Source of the DNA: Lepidostoma basale
Taxonomy: Eukaryota; Arthropoda; Insecta; Trichoptera; Lepidostomatidae
DNA length: 64,000 bases
Assembly: GCA_022606425.2 (NCBI GenBank)
Contig: JAHDVF020001563.1
Span: 248,001 to 312,000 of the forward strand
Direction: 5' to 3'
Positions 8,946-18,594 of this stretch are shown piece by piece. The notes under the pieces were generated by a model. That model saw only the letters and a list, made by a program, of their open reading frames with translations. It did not search any database and was not told where the DNA came from. Numbering within the stretch: the first letter of the stretch is position 1; each line of letters begins with the position of its first letter. The translations under genes were made by a program, and so were the position numbers.

Positions 8946-10120
8946 TTTATATCATTCCAATAAAAATCTATTAATCGGTCAAGTACAAAAAACTAATATT
9001 AATTGTATTTTTTATGTAAAACAAACCCCAAACTCTTAATATCATACGAGTAACAGTTTGTTTACGCAAAAAGTTATTTTTTAATGTTCATATCATAATA
9101 CCAAAACAATATTCATATATTTTTAGTCTAAACAAAAGCGATTTACCTACCTTAAGCTAGACACATAAAATTACATTATTGAGTGTATAATGTAAAATTT
9201 ATTTAAATTTAACAAGTTCTATGTTTAAAAATGGCGTATACAATATTATGATAATATCCCGAAAACGCCTGCGACGCCATTTATGCTAAACCAAAGTGGA
9301 CCGTCAAAAATAATGGTCCAGATATTTTTTCCTATCATTCTGGAGCAGACTCTTCTGTTTTGCTTGTATACACACAAAACAATTATGTTGTCTTACAACC
9401 TATGCATCATATACGTTTATTATATACGCCCATTATTTAAACATATGTTCGTAACAGTACTGTATATATAAAATATCGTATAATAAATCAATCTGACAGA
9501 AGCTTTAAATTACAATATTATTAATTTAATCGTAAATAAAGACAGCACGGAATCCACCTCTCGTAAGAGTCAAACCTCTGGAAAACAGACCTCAAAGGTC
9601 TATTGCAAGGGAAAAGAAGAAAAAAATATGAACACCTATTTATTATTAAATAAAATCTCACAAAATATTCGAAAATATTTTAAAAGTTTTAAGTTTTGCG
9701 TTTATTTTTTTTTTAAATTCGTGTCTCTACCTATTTTGCGAGGCTTATCTGTTCACGCTATAAAGCTCTTAGCGATTTAATAAGCTTCTATTAATTTATC
9801 TCAGATTTAAAAGAGAAAGATCTGCAGTTGTGTTAAAAAAAAAAATAACTTTGTTGTCCTATCTAATCTATTAAATACATTCTACAAACAAAAATATTTC
9901 GTATCATAAAAAGAAAAAAATAATCAGGTAGGCAGGATTAGGCAGGAGTAGGCCGAACCGGTCTAAACTTAAAAAAATGGAGTAAACTAAATATATTTTA
10001 TAAAATAATCTCCATTTTTTTTTTCATTATTTACAGTTTTAATTAAATTCTATCAAAATTTAAATTAACAACAAATTTTCACAACATGTTTTGGAGTTGA
10101 CCTTCATCCTTAGGTGAACA
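8946..10120. other. AT-rich stretch without supported feature
   Basis: Mostly low-complexity AT-rich DNA. The patch at 9540-9625 is less biased and could be an old LINE piece, but no motif can be read. Frames present here have no recognisable domain. Confidence 0.5.
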
Positions 10121-10129
10121 AATATATTA

Positions 10130-10345
10130 TGTATTTTTCTTTTTTATATACTTTGTATATACAACACTACCTTTAAAAAAAATTAATTACATATCAGATA
10201 TGTTTCAGACAACCGGTCCTTCCTCAGTGATATTATAAAGATACATATTTAAAATATTATAAAATTGTTTACAAATATGATCAGTTTTGACTATTGTTAT
10301 TACTTTTGTTATTACAAATATTATGAATCAATTTAAAATTTAAAA
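10130..10345 (-). repeat. H5 repeat, copy a (single arm plus body)
   Basis: A minus-strand H5 unit: end motif ATACTTTGTATATACAACAC, ribozyme motif near 10192-10232, then about 100 bases of body that also occurs at 19140-19290 (ATTATAAAATTGTT, ACAAATATTATGA). The facing arm is absent. Confidence 0.75.
10192..10232 (-). ncRNA. Hammerhead ribozyme motif, H5a
   Basis: Minus strand: box 1 CUGAGGA (10221-10227), extra A, stem II GGAC/GUCU with a loop of five, GAAAC (10202-10206), AU, and AUC in place of GUC (10197-10199). Stem I AUAUCA/UGAUAU is fully paired. The core is nearly intact; the change next to the cleavage site breaks the second stem III pair. Confidence 0.6.
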
Positions 10346-10439
10346 ATCTTATTGGAGTTCGTAAAACGTGAAAGTTTAAGGGTGATAATAAATTTTTTTA
10401 CATAAACTTTTATTTTTACATAAAATACAAATTTAGACC

Positions 10440-10765
10440 TATCATGATGCATGCTGTAGAGACGCGGCACGACACTGTGCGAACCAAGGGTCTATTAAGA
10501 ACATCTGAGATGAAGGTCCTTAGATCAATTTCAAATCAAAAAAATTGCGAAATAGAGGATATCGTTCAGTGGAGTAAATCCAGAAGAAGATACTGAATGG
10601 ATAGTGACAGACTCGCATATACAGCCGATTATGAAACCCCTCCGGACACCCCCACCTGGAAAACCGCCTAAAAGATGGAGGGACAGCTGGACCTCATATC
10701 CCCCGAGACATAATTTCTATGTCACAGATCGTCAAATCTATTAAAAGAAGAAGAAGACGAATTTG
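10440..10765 (+). mobile_element. LINE C 3' fragment
   Basis: C-terminal region of a LINE. One frame gives GLLRTSEMKVLRSIS, then after a break SHIQPIMKPL, and in the next frame KPPKRWRDSW. The K-R-W-x-D-S-W block and an AAGAAGAAGAAGA tail recur at 14393-14600, 40125-40270 and 43255-43545. 5' truncated, with frameshifts. Confidence 0.7.
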
Positions 10766-10944
10766 GTATTCAGTATTTTTTAATCAGCGAAGCTGAAGAA
10801 TTCTTCACCTTTCGAAATATTATAACATTATTTAATCTTCACGCAGTATTAAACTCACATTATAAATTCATAAACTGAACATTCAAGAAGAAAACATAAA
10901 ATAGCCATAAAACAATGGATATCCAAACGTTCCCGAGAAAGTAT

Positions 10945-11115
10945 TCCGTTAACACGTGTTCTGGCTCCTGCAGCGCCGAACAGTGTCCTCCGGTCGGGCC
11001 GTAAATCCCCCATAATGTACGAGGCGGTCCTGGGCTGGGCCGCGCATAAATCTGCCGGCCCTGGATGGATTCAATGCCTCTGTTATAGAAACACCTCGTA
11101 ATAAACGATGGGCCA
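10945..11115. other. Unique GC-rich islet, candidate conserved non-coding element
   Basis: Non-repeated GC-rich block (CAGTGTCCTCCGGTCGGG, CTGGGCCGCGCATAAATC) with several open frames but no recognisable protein. Flanked by AT-rich DNA and LINE fragments. Confidence 0.4.
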
Positions 11116-11212
11116 GAGAAGATGCTCGCTAGAATGATGTGTGACTTTTGCCACCTTATACTGAACGGCCATAACATACATTTTATACATAAAACTAGTT
11201 TCCAGTATTTCT

Positions 11213-11515
11213 GGTTTGGACACATGGTTTGGACACATGGAAAGAATGAATAAAGAAAGAATGGTAAAACAAGTATATGTTAACGATGTAAATGGAACCA
11301 AAAATAGAGGAAGACCAAGGAAAAAGTGGCACGATTAAATAAATCCAATATTGAATGTCGGCCAGTGAGGAGTCAGAGAAATCGACGCGCGTGCATGACA
11401 CGATGTATGAATGTTGAGAAAGCGAGAGAAATATGTCAGGAAATAAAAGTGTGGCAGTCCATTTTTTCTGCCTACCCCTTCGGGGAGACGGCGTGATGGT
11501 TAGTTAGTTAGTTAG
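11213..11515 (+). mobile_element. LINE A 3' fragment
   Basis: Begins with a duplicated TGGTTTGGACACATGG, continues through ERMNKERMVKQVYVNDVNGT-coding sequence and the RPRKKWHD block, and ends CCCCTTCGGGGAGACGGCG, TGA stop, and a (GTTA)n tail. The tetraloop-hairpin sequence at 11475-11485 is intact. Frameshifts occur after the WHD motif. Confidence 0.85.
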
Positions 11516-11559
11516 TTTTAGAAAAAAAAATAGTATGTTGATTTAGTAAAACCGTATCT

Positions 11560-11800
11560 GCGTTATGAAGCAAAAAAGCGATCGCTGTATTTCTGTGAAT
11601 AAAAAAGGAAATAAACCGGATAAATGAATTCAGTTTCTCGGCCCTTTTCAGCGCAGGAAATTCCAATGACGCCGTATAAAATAGCGGGCCCTATCTTATA
11701 GTCAAATCTGCTGTTTTGTCGCAGTATGAAGGGCATACATTCCGTCACCCTTTGTTTGTTATTTCAGTCATTGATATCGGGAGGGAGCATCGTAATGAAT
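11560..11800. other. Unique GC-richer islet
   Basis: Complex non-repeated sequence (TTCAGCGCAGGAAATTCCAA, AATAGCGGGCCCTATC) with one 60-codon frame without known relatives. Candidate regulatory DNA. Confidence 0.35.
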
Positions 11801-12190
11801 GTTCATACTTGTTACTGACAAACTATGTTTTATTTTAGAGCGTTGTTTCTTTACACGAATACATTGAAACATTCTATTATATTATATTTAAATAAAATAC
11901 GAAATCTATTTTTTTAATTCAGTCACATTGGTTTAAGTATTCTTAAGTTTTGTATTGTAAAATACTATAATTTAATAATTACTTAAAAACTATTATATAA
12001 ACATTAATATAACATCCAACTTAATAAATTCAAAACGCAAAGGTTTCATGATTTATGAAAAATTCTTAGTAGAAATTATTTGTTACTGATGTTGTATTTG
12101 TATTATCCAATAGTTCCAATTGGCTTCAAAATATAAATCTATAATTATATAATAATAATCAAATAACATTTAATAATTATTTTCTATCAA
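11801..12190. other. AT-rich DNA, nothing supported
   Basis: Low-complexity AT-rich sequence with no frame, repeat or RNA signal that I can support. Confidence 0.55.
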
Positions 12191-12194
12191 AATA

Positions 12195-12440
12195 TTTTGC
12201 AATTATTTTCGTATTTTTCCACTTTTTTATCGCTTTTGAGTTTATTTTTTTAACTAATTTTGAGGACTATGGGGATAAAATATTCTCAACGTGCTTTTAA
12301 GGTGTCGTATTTCCTCATCGGAAGAACGGTATCTAATTTTTTTTAACTAAATGAGAAGTGTGAAAACAACAGTGTTTTAATTCATAAAAACTTTCATGAT
12401 TGTGGAATTTCACAGTGCTAATGTTTTAGGTTTATAATGG
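12195..12440. repeat. H4 repeat, copy b (degenerate palindrome)
   Basis: H4 signatures: TTTTTCCACTTTTTTATCG on the left, CCTCATCGGAAGAAC in the middle and GTGTTTTAATTCATAAAAA with GGAATTTCACAGTG at the right end. On the minus strand box 1 is CCGAUGA but stem II and GAAA are lost. Confidence 0.55.
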
Positions 12441-12927
12441 AAAAAATACATATTTAAAAGTCATTTGATAACAACGGTAATTTAAACTATGGACACATAT
12501 CCAATTTTAATGTTAAGAGATCTAAATTGTATTTACATTTGGTGTGTTAGTCGGATATTGATACTAAATGGGTCATTGTTTCATGATTGTGAAAAATATC
12601 AGTCTCTAAAGTAATCGTGTTCAGCAGTGTGATTGTTCTCATCACTGGTAACACCAGAAACAAGTTAGTTGTGCACGTTGGGAGGTAAAACAAGTTTATA
12701 TGTGGCTTGAGTTCAGTTTGATGAAAATTTACCCGCTCATATTGTATAGCAGGGAATAAGTGCTTTAGCCATATAATAGATCATGCAGTAGTATACACTC
12801 TCGATTCAGCTGCTAACATAAGGTTATAAATATTGACAACGCCCTATCTCATGTCAAAGTTTAAAATAATATTAACATCAAGCAATATTTTTTTTATTTC
12901 AGTTGTTTATATTTATAATTCATTTAT
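12441..12927. other. Unannotated sequence
   Basis: Moderately AT-rich, not repeated within the window, with no supported gene or RNA. The part at 12640-12800 is of normal complexity and could be functional non-coding DNA. Confidence 0.4.
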
Positions 12928-13270
12928 TCTTCTTCAGCCTAATATTCTGAAACAAAGGCCTCCACCATCCATTTCCATGCTTATCTTTCTCAGGTTATGC
13001 CGATGGCTCGGGTCAGATCATCCTACCACTGTTATTGCGGTCGCCCTGCATTTCTCTTTGATGTCCATGGTCTCCAAGTGAACAATTTTCTCGTCCATTT
13101 TTCTTACGAGCTTCTAGCTACGTGACCTACCCTTTGCCATATTAGAGTTGCTACACGGTGTATGATGTAGGTAACCTTTTTTATTGTTTCTTAAATAATG
13201 ATGTAAAACTCCATATTAAATAATTAATACGAATGAAAACGTCAGTATTCTAGATGTTTTATTATATTTT

Positions 13271-13523
13271 CGCACCTTCGGTAAGACAAGGGCATAATTA
13301 TAAAAAATTCTCAAAATTAGTTAAGTATGCCAATGTATTTTAAAAACATATCTTTATCTGAAGGAATAAAGTCGCTCATTATGTTCAGTCTCGTTTTGCC
13401 AGAAGGCGATAGTGTATGATCAATATAGCCAGAATAACACGACATTATTCTTCAAAGATCTTAAAATGTCTCTAATGAAAAATTACAAAAGTGCAATGGT
13501 GCCCTTATCTTACCGAAGGTACG
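13271..13523. mobile_element. TIR element nested in the H1 left arm
   Basis: About 253 bases bounded by inverted repeats CGCACCTTCGGTAAGACAAG (left) and the complement of CGTACCTTCGGTAAGATAAG (right), extending 24 bases with few mismatches. TTTT flanks both sides (13267-13270, 13524-13527), and removing the insert restores the H1 arm. No ORF; family not identified. Confidence 0.75.
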
Positions 13524-13531
13524 TTTTATAG

Positions 13532-13570
13532 GAATGACATGTTTCGCTCTTCTAAAACATTATCAAATGA
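13532..13570 (-). ncRNA. Hammerhead-like motif, H1c left arm
   Basis: Minus strand: UUGAUAA (13560-13566), extra U, stem II with G-C, U-G, U-A and U-G pairs, GAAAC (13541-13545), AU, GUC (13536-13538). GAAAC and GUC are intact; box 1 carries the U3-A8 pair. Stem I is short (two pairs). Confidence 0.55.
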
Positions 13571-13571
13571 G

Positions 13572-13612
13572 ACATTTGATAATGCCTTAGAAGAGCGAAA
13601 CAGGTCATTCCC
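13572..13612 (+). ncRNA. Hammerhead-like motif, H1c right arm
   Basis: UUGAUAA (13576-13582), extra U, a weak stem II, GAAAC (13597-13601), AG, GUC (13604-13606). One of the better H1 cores: GAAAC and the triplet are intact and U3-A8 replaces C3-G8. Confidence 0.55.
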
Positions 13613-13867
13613 ATAAAATATATTAAAACTTCTAGGAAACTGACGTTTTCATTCGTATTAATTCGGTAACCTTTGTTTATTCTCTCACCGTTTCCTCTCT
13701 GACTCCGTATTTGAGGCTTATTCCTAACATGGCTCTTTCGATGGCTCTTTGGGTCATTTACAATTTCTCGACACTTTATTTCGATGATATGACAGATTTA
13801 GCCCTTAGTGGCAACGGGGATGATTCATTTAGTAAGTGTTTAACGTCTCTGCTATAAATGAACACAA

Positions 13868-14338
13868 ACTAACTAACCATTACGCCATTTCCCCGGATGG
13901 GTAGGCAGAGAGGATGAATCGCCACAATACTCTGTCCTGGCATACCTTTCGGGCTTCCTCTACATTCATACATCGTACCATGCACGCACTTCGATTATTC
14001 CGACTTCGAATGTTGCCGCCTTTTAGAAATTGATTAGTTTGGTCATGCCATGTTTTCCTCGGTCGTCCTCCGCTTCTTTTTCCACTCACTGCTTGTGTAC
14101 AACTTTTTAACCATTCTACTCTCATCCATTCGTTCCATATGTCCAAACCATCTCAGGGATCCTTTTTTAATTTTATCCATGATGCAGTCATCTGCCTTAC
14201 ATTTATTTCTTATTTAATCGTTCAGTATTCTATCATACAACGTTTTCCCGCACATTCTTCTTAGTGATCTCATTTCTACGGCGTTTATCCTGCTTTCATC
14301 CTTCTTTTGCCAGCTCCAAGTTTCACTTCCATTCATCA
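13868..14338 (-). mobile_element. LINE A2 3' fragment
   Basis: A diverged LINE A subfamily. The minus strand encodes, in two frames, SWQKKDESRINAVEMRSLRR, then after a frameshift RRKTWHDQTNQFLKGGNIRS and CMNVEEARKVCQDRVLWRF, ending SAYPSGEMA. The (CTAA)n at 13868-13880 is the reversed TTAG tail. The 88-codon open frame at 13880-14146 is the largest intact piece. Confidence 0.85.
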
Positions 14339-14392
14339 TATTGACTATTTATACTTTTATGGTCTAATATTGAATTATTAACAATTAAAATT

Positions 14393-14600
14393 AACACCCT
14401 CTCACGGAGGATGGAATGGGACGGATCCCTCCAGATTTCCACACGTTGTGATGCATCAGATATATGTTGGTTACCGTCCCCCCAGAAGACTAGTAAAAAG
14501 ATGGAGGGATAGCTGGAAGTCAAAAACTTCCCAAGAGAGTCCAGCCTTACAATATGAAGAGACCAAGGATCTAAAAGGAGATGAAGAAGAATATAAATAA
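14393..14600 (+). mobile_element. LINE C 3' fragment
   Basis: Contains RRLVKRWRDSWKSKTSQE in one frame and ends in a GATGAAGAAGAA tail, as LINE C does elsewhere. Upstream part (GGATGGAATGGGACGGATCC) is decayed. It abuts the SINE at 14616. Confidence 0.65.
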
Positions 14601-14615
14601 ACCTACTTATATAAC

Positions 14616-14677
14616 GACAACCTTCGTGGCCGAGTGGTAAGTGCTTTGACTGCAACCCCGAAAGTTCCGGGTTCGAT
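14616..14677 (+). mobile_element. tRNA-derived SINE, 3' truncated
   Basis: First 62 bases of the SINE seen complete at 49408: A box GGCCGAGTGGT and B box GGTTCGATTC. The rest of the element is absent. Confidence 0.7.
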
Positions 14678-14689
14678 TCGAAACAATGA

Positions 14690-15120
14690 TTAAGTTAATG
14701 AATCAACGTGATTCGTTATTCGCTGGGGCTAGCAATCTTTTCCGCGCCGGCATCAGTTGAAATTATATTTATTTTTTTAATTCTCAATGCATTCCGCCAA
14801 CATTGGTGCATACACAACGGATGAACAAATTAAATCTCTTATTTTTTTGCGGTTTTTTTAATAAATTACTTAAATAAATTAAAATATCTGTAAATGGACA
14901 CATACGAGTATATTCTAAGGACCTCACTTTTCACTATATTGTTGTTTGTTGTAGATATATTCTTGGTAGAAATAATGTGTTTCTAATTTCAAATAGCGTC
15001 CATTTTTCTATTGTAATATCACCGTTGCTCTTCCCACTTATTGCAGTTTCGTTTTTAATGTGCTTTTAAAATATTCCAAATTTAAAAACGCATTCAAAAT
15101 ACAATTTTATATTATTTATT
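14690..15120. other. Unannotated sequence
   Basis: Not repeated in the window; a GC-richer patch at 14715-14755 (GGGGCTAGCAATC, GCGCCGGC), then AT-rich. No gene supported. Confidence 0.4.
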
Positions 15121-15124
15121 GATT

Positions 15125-15200
15125 TATGAACAATGATGCAAAACTCCATATCAAGTTGACTATATTTTACTGGGGTAAAATGTTTCGCCTTATGATATTT
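15125..15200 (-). repeat. H1 end remnant
   Basis: ATGATGCAAAACTCCATATC is the reversed H1 tail, followed by a decayed arm with TTTCGCC. No usable ribozyme core. Confidence 0.5.
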
Positions 15201-15289
15201 GATTAAGTAAGTGACAACATATTACAAACATTTTATTAAATACATCACATCACATATCACAAACAATATATTTTCTAACGTTAAAAACA

Positions 15290-15480
15290 GGCATTTTATT
15301 ACAATAATAACAAACTATGTATCTTTATAATATGTATCACTCTGAAGAAGGACTGGTTGTCCGAGACATGTCTGATATGTAATTTTAATAGTGTAGTATA
15401 TACAAAGCATATAAAAAAGAGAAAAAGACAAATAAAACATCTACAATACAAAGTATGGCGAACATAGAAGAAATTTATTA
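15290..15480 (+). repeat. H5 repeat, copy b (single right arm)
   Basis: Plus-strand H5 unit with ribozyme motif, then AGTATATACAAAGCATAT and the tail shared with H10 (ACAAAGTATGGCGAACATAG). Arm facing it is missing. Confidence 0.75.
15334..15380 (+). ncRNA. Hammerhead ribozyme motif, H5b
   Basis: Box 1 CUGAAGA (15342-15348), extra A, perfect stem II GGAC/GUCC with loop UGGUU, GAGAC (15363-15367; family form GAAAC), AU, GUC (15370-15372). An extra T before box 1 offsets stem I. GAGAC probably inactivates this copy. Confidence 0.65.
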
Positions 15481-15599
15481 TTTAAAACAGTGTATTTTAA
15501 GATTAGTATTTAAAGGAAACATGCTTTAAATTTGTGAATTCTAAAAATGGCCGTTATGATATTTTGCGAGTTTTAAAATGCAAAAAGCTTTCAGTCTGT

Positions 15600-15870
15600 C
15601 GTGCTCTGTATCATTTTATAATAGAAGCGGGCAGCTTTTGGCCTAAATAATGCGATATTCCCGTACAAAATGCAACGAGCTCTGCAGGCGGGCGGGCGGC
15701 GCACTCGGGGTAGCTAATGTTGCAGCAACTTCTAATTTTGGCAGCTGCCTCTCAAAGGGGCCTGTCTTATTCTCTTCCTTTGAAATATCACGGAAATCCC
15801 AGGCTGCGCCCGTCACCCGCGGGGAGCTCCATTGTTTTTATTGTACGGGTAGCTAGTTGTGGCTTATACC
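15600..15870. other. Unique GC-rich islet, candidate conserved non-coding element
   Basis: Non-repeated GC-rich block (GGCGGGCGGCGCACTCGG; CAGGCTGCGCCCGTCACC). Two overlapping frames of 68 and 103 codons have no recognisable domain and no family signature. Regulatory nature is inferred only from composition and uniqueness. Confidence 0.4.
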
Positions 15871-16244
15871 AGACGTTTGTTGCTAAGATTTTGAAAAATC
15901 TCCTGATACACACAGCGCATCCAAACATTGTACACATTAATTGTATTCGTTATAAAAATAGAAAAAAATCTACATTCATTATGATTTTTGTAAGAGTACA
16001 TTCGTTTGAAGCACTTATTTTGTGTTGAGGCATTATTAAAAATAGTTTAAAACACTCATACATCTTTTTTTATATCACTTTATTTTGCTTTATCGAACCA
16101 ACCGGATCACTTCCACTACACCATCATCTTACAAAAACAAAACAAAAAAGTTTTTTGTTTATGTTTAAACGGGTTTTAAATTATTTTGATTATGATTGTT
16201 ATTCTGAAGGATATATCCAATCATTTTTGTTTTGATAAAAAAAA

Positions 16245-16432
16245 TGGAGGAAAACATGGCATGACCAAATTAATTAAATTTTAAAGGTCGGTCATGTTAG
16301 AAGTCGGAAGAATCGACGTGCGTGTATTACTCGCTGTATGAATGTGGAGGAAGCTAGAGAGGTGTGCCCTGGCACAGTAGTGTGGCAGTTTATTCTCTCT
16401 GCCTACCCCTACGGGGAAAAGGCATGGTGGTT
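16245..16432 (+). mobile_element. LINE A2 3' fragment
   Basis: GGAGGAAAACATGGCATGAC, then codons for RSRRIDVRVLL, VEEAREVCPG, and the terminal CTACCCCTACGGGG hairpin. The tail is not (TTAG)n but GTTTGTTGTTG. Confidence 0.75.
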
Positions 16433-16439
16433 TGTTGTT

Positions 16440-17115
16440 GTTGATAAAATATAATTAAAATACCCGTAAACATATCAAATTAGTATATTAGTAAAATATG
16501 TTACACTGCGCACTTATTAAAATATAAATTGCGGTGTTTTCTTAATTTTTTTATTAAAAAATATATCACCTTTTTGGAATTTTTTTTTTATACGTTGTTT
16601 CACACATTTTATTAACATTTCAATTCCATCCAATCCAATTGTTTATATTAATGAGTCTCTTCAACATAATATTTTTTAAAAGCTAAACGCTTACTTTAAA
16701 AATATTTCATTTAATTCATACATAAAAGCATCAGTTTTGTGCATATTAATTGTATTCTAACTACAATAGTTTAATCCGTTTTTTTCTACCATTTACGTTT
16801 TAATAGATATATTGGTGATTATTTTAATCGTTAATCGAATCTATTATTTTTTTTATTCTGTAATATATTCCATACCATTTAATTGATTTTAGAATAATAC
16901 ATTATTTTTTATCACCCGTATTCCATATGGTACGTCATTTAATTTTTAAATATCTATTTAAAATTATGTGCTTTCCTAAACAAAATATACACATTTCTAA
17001 ACGAAGAACCATGTATAATGACTATTATGTAAATATTTGGCTATCCATATATTTAAAATATCGTTTTTTTTAAATACCGAATTTCTCAGAATTTAAATCC
17101 ATATTAGCACATATT
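16440..17115. other. AT-rich DNA, nothing supported
   Basis: AT-rich, with long A and T runs and no supported feature. Confidence 0.55.
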
Positions 17116-17124
17116 TAAATGATT

Positions 17125-17380
17125 CCACTCCATTCGTGCTTAAGTAAACTAACCTCACTTTATGTAGATGATCTGCCCAGAATATGATCGTTCATTTGCC
17201 AGAGTAGTTCTCCAGCACGAAATTCGGCAGTAAATCTGTGGGAAGGGTTTAAGCATAGCTCTATTCCCCGCGGTCAGGTCTAGCAGGATTCAGTTGCCAA
17301 ATTTCTTCTTACATCTACAGTTTTTGTTCCATACCAGGGGCTAGTTTCACTGACCTCCACACACAAAATAATGTGTTCAT
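17125..17380. other. Unique GC-richer islet
   Basis: Complex non-repeated sequence (GATCTGCCCAGAATATGATC; ATTCCCCGCGGTCAGG) without coding evidence. Candidate conserved non-coding DNA. Confidence 0.35.
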
Positions 17381-17514
17381 TAAATAAAACAAAATTCATA
17401 TTTATTTAGGGTAACAAACAGCGAATGTAATACACATATAAAATCACAGAGAAACAATGAAATGCGTCCAATTACATGCTACAACAAATACAAATGAAAA
17501 ATTAACAATACCGA

Positions 17515-17645
17515 CTAACTAATTAACTAACTATCACGCAGTTTCTCCGGAGGGGTAGGTAGATAGCATGGACCACCACATTGTTCTATCCTTCAATAAC
17601 CTCTTCTACATTCAAAGAACAACACTCCGTCGATTGTTCCGAATA
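17515..17645 (-). mobile_element. LINE A2 3' fragment
   Basis: Reversed tail (ACTAACTAATTAACTAACTA), the terminal hairpin sequence TCTCCGGAGGGGTAGGTAG and degenerate codons of the C-terminus. Short, 5' truncated. Confidence 0.7.
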
Positions 17646-17649
17646 ATAC

Positions 17650-18165
17650 AGACTAATTAATCTAAATCGAAATTAACCTTAATTCAAACAATAGAAAAAT
17701 AACATTTTAAAGAGTTAGGTAACATTATACTCGTAGTCTCATAGTAACATTATAGTCGCATGCCAAAAAGGTTGCTACAATCTTTTTTTGTTTACATTTG
17801 TTCAGATATAAAACATCAATGTTACTGTAGCACTTATTGTAGCTGTCATAAATGCAGAATATTCCTGCGTTAAGTGATCTAATTCACACAGGATTCAGAT
17901 ATAACTCTACTCGATTTAACAATAATATTCATAAATTTTAAAATTAGATTGACGTATTTAAAAATTCACTACGCTCAAGTGTATAGTACTAAAAAAATGT
18001 GTAATTATCTGAAATTTCGTGGTACAAGTTCATTGTCATTGAAAAAATAATAATAATAAATATGTATTATAGTTGAATTCCACTAAGGTTTATGGCTACT
18101 GCCATCACCAGAAAAACTGTATAGTATTAGTAGATTTTTTTTATCATTAAACAATGAGGCATTGA
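17650..18165. other. AT-rich DNA, nothing supported
   Basis: No repeat family, frame or RNA gene that can be supported. Confidence 0.5.
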
Positions 18166-18278
18166 ACGACCACTTGAGGAGTCAGAGAAATCAACGCGCG
18201 TGCATGACACGATCTATGAATGTTGAGGAATCGAGAGAAATATATCAGGAAAGAAAAGTGTGGCACTCCATTCTTTCG
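18166..18278 (+). mobile_element. LINE A fragment (internal part of the 3' end)
   Basis: GAGGAGTCAGAGAAATCAAC, GCGTGCATGACACGAT and AGAAAAGTGTGGCACTCCAT, matching the LINE A block just upstream of the hairpin. The last 30 bases and tail are absent. Confidence 0.75.
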
Positions 18279-18594
18279 TTTTAAAATTTGCCACTTCCAT
18301 AAAATTACATCTCATTCTTAGAAAACTGTCCTTTTCACCAATGTAACGTATATTTTTATTAAAAATTATTTATGGAGATTTTTTTTTCTAAAAGTCTATA
18401 TACTCGTATGAATTAAATACATAGATCCCGTGAAAATTTCATTTTTAAATCATTTAAAGTATTTATGGATAGAAATTAGTAATACAAAATACAATATTTG
18501 TTTCATTTTCGTCTTCATGGATTTACATTTAAGAACCTTTTTAATGAACAATATATTTCATACCAGCCTTTATTGTGTAAAGACGAAAATACGT

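Larger units (their letters stand above)
13180..13664 (-). repeat. H1 palindrome, copy c, with 10-bp target duplication
   Basis: H1 element inserted in LINE F. The left side has the complete one-sided end (TTTATTGTTTCTTAAATAAT, rc of the H1 tail), the right side stops at CATTCGTATTAATTC. The GGTAACCTTT duplication on both sides fixes the ends. So the element lies in minus orientation with a complete 3' end and a truncated 5' end, as expected for target-primed reverse transcription. The left arm is itself split by a MITE at 13271-13523. Confidence 0.85.
12928..13860 (-). mobile_element. LINE F 3' fragment split by an H1 element
   Basis: Antisense LINE remnant of the widespread arthropod type whose minus-strand sequence encodes a helix of the R-x-W-x-G-H kind near the C-terminus (TGGCTCGGGTCAGATCATCC, CTACGTGACCTACCC). 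It runs 12928-13179 and resumes at 13665, interrupted by the H1 element at 13180-13664. The target repeat GGTAACCTTT is present on both sides (13170-13179 and 13665-13674). Coding frames are broken. Confidence 0.65.

Noticed and set aside
11495..11520. (TTAG)n arrays as telomeric repeats
   Set aside because: The insect telomere unit is TTAGG; here the unit is TTAG, only 3-5 units long, and always at the 3' end of LINE A or its SINE-like relatives.
15650..16028. Overlapping frames in the GC-rich islet as exons
   Set aside because: No domain, no conserved frame between the two, and no convincing splice signals could be assigned from sequence alone.
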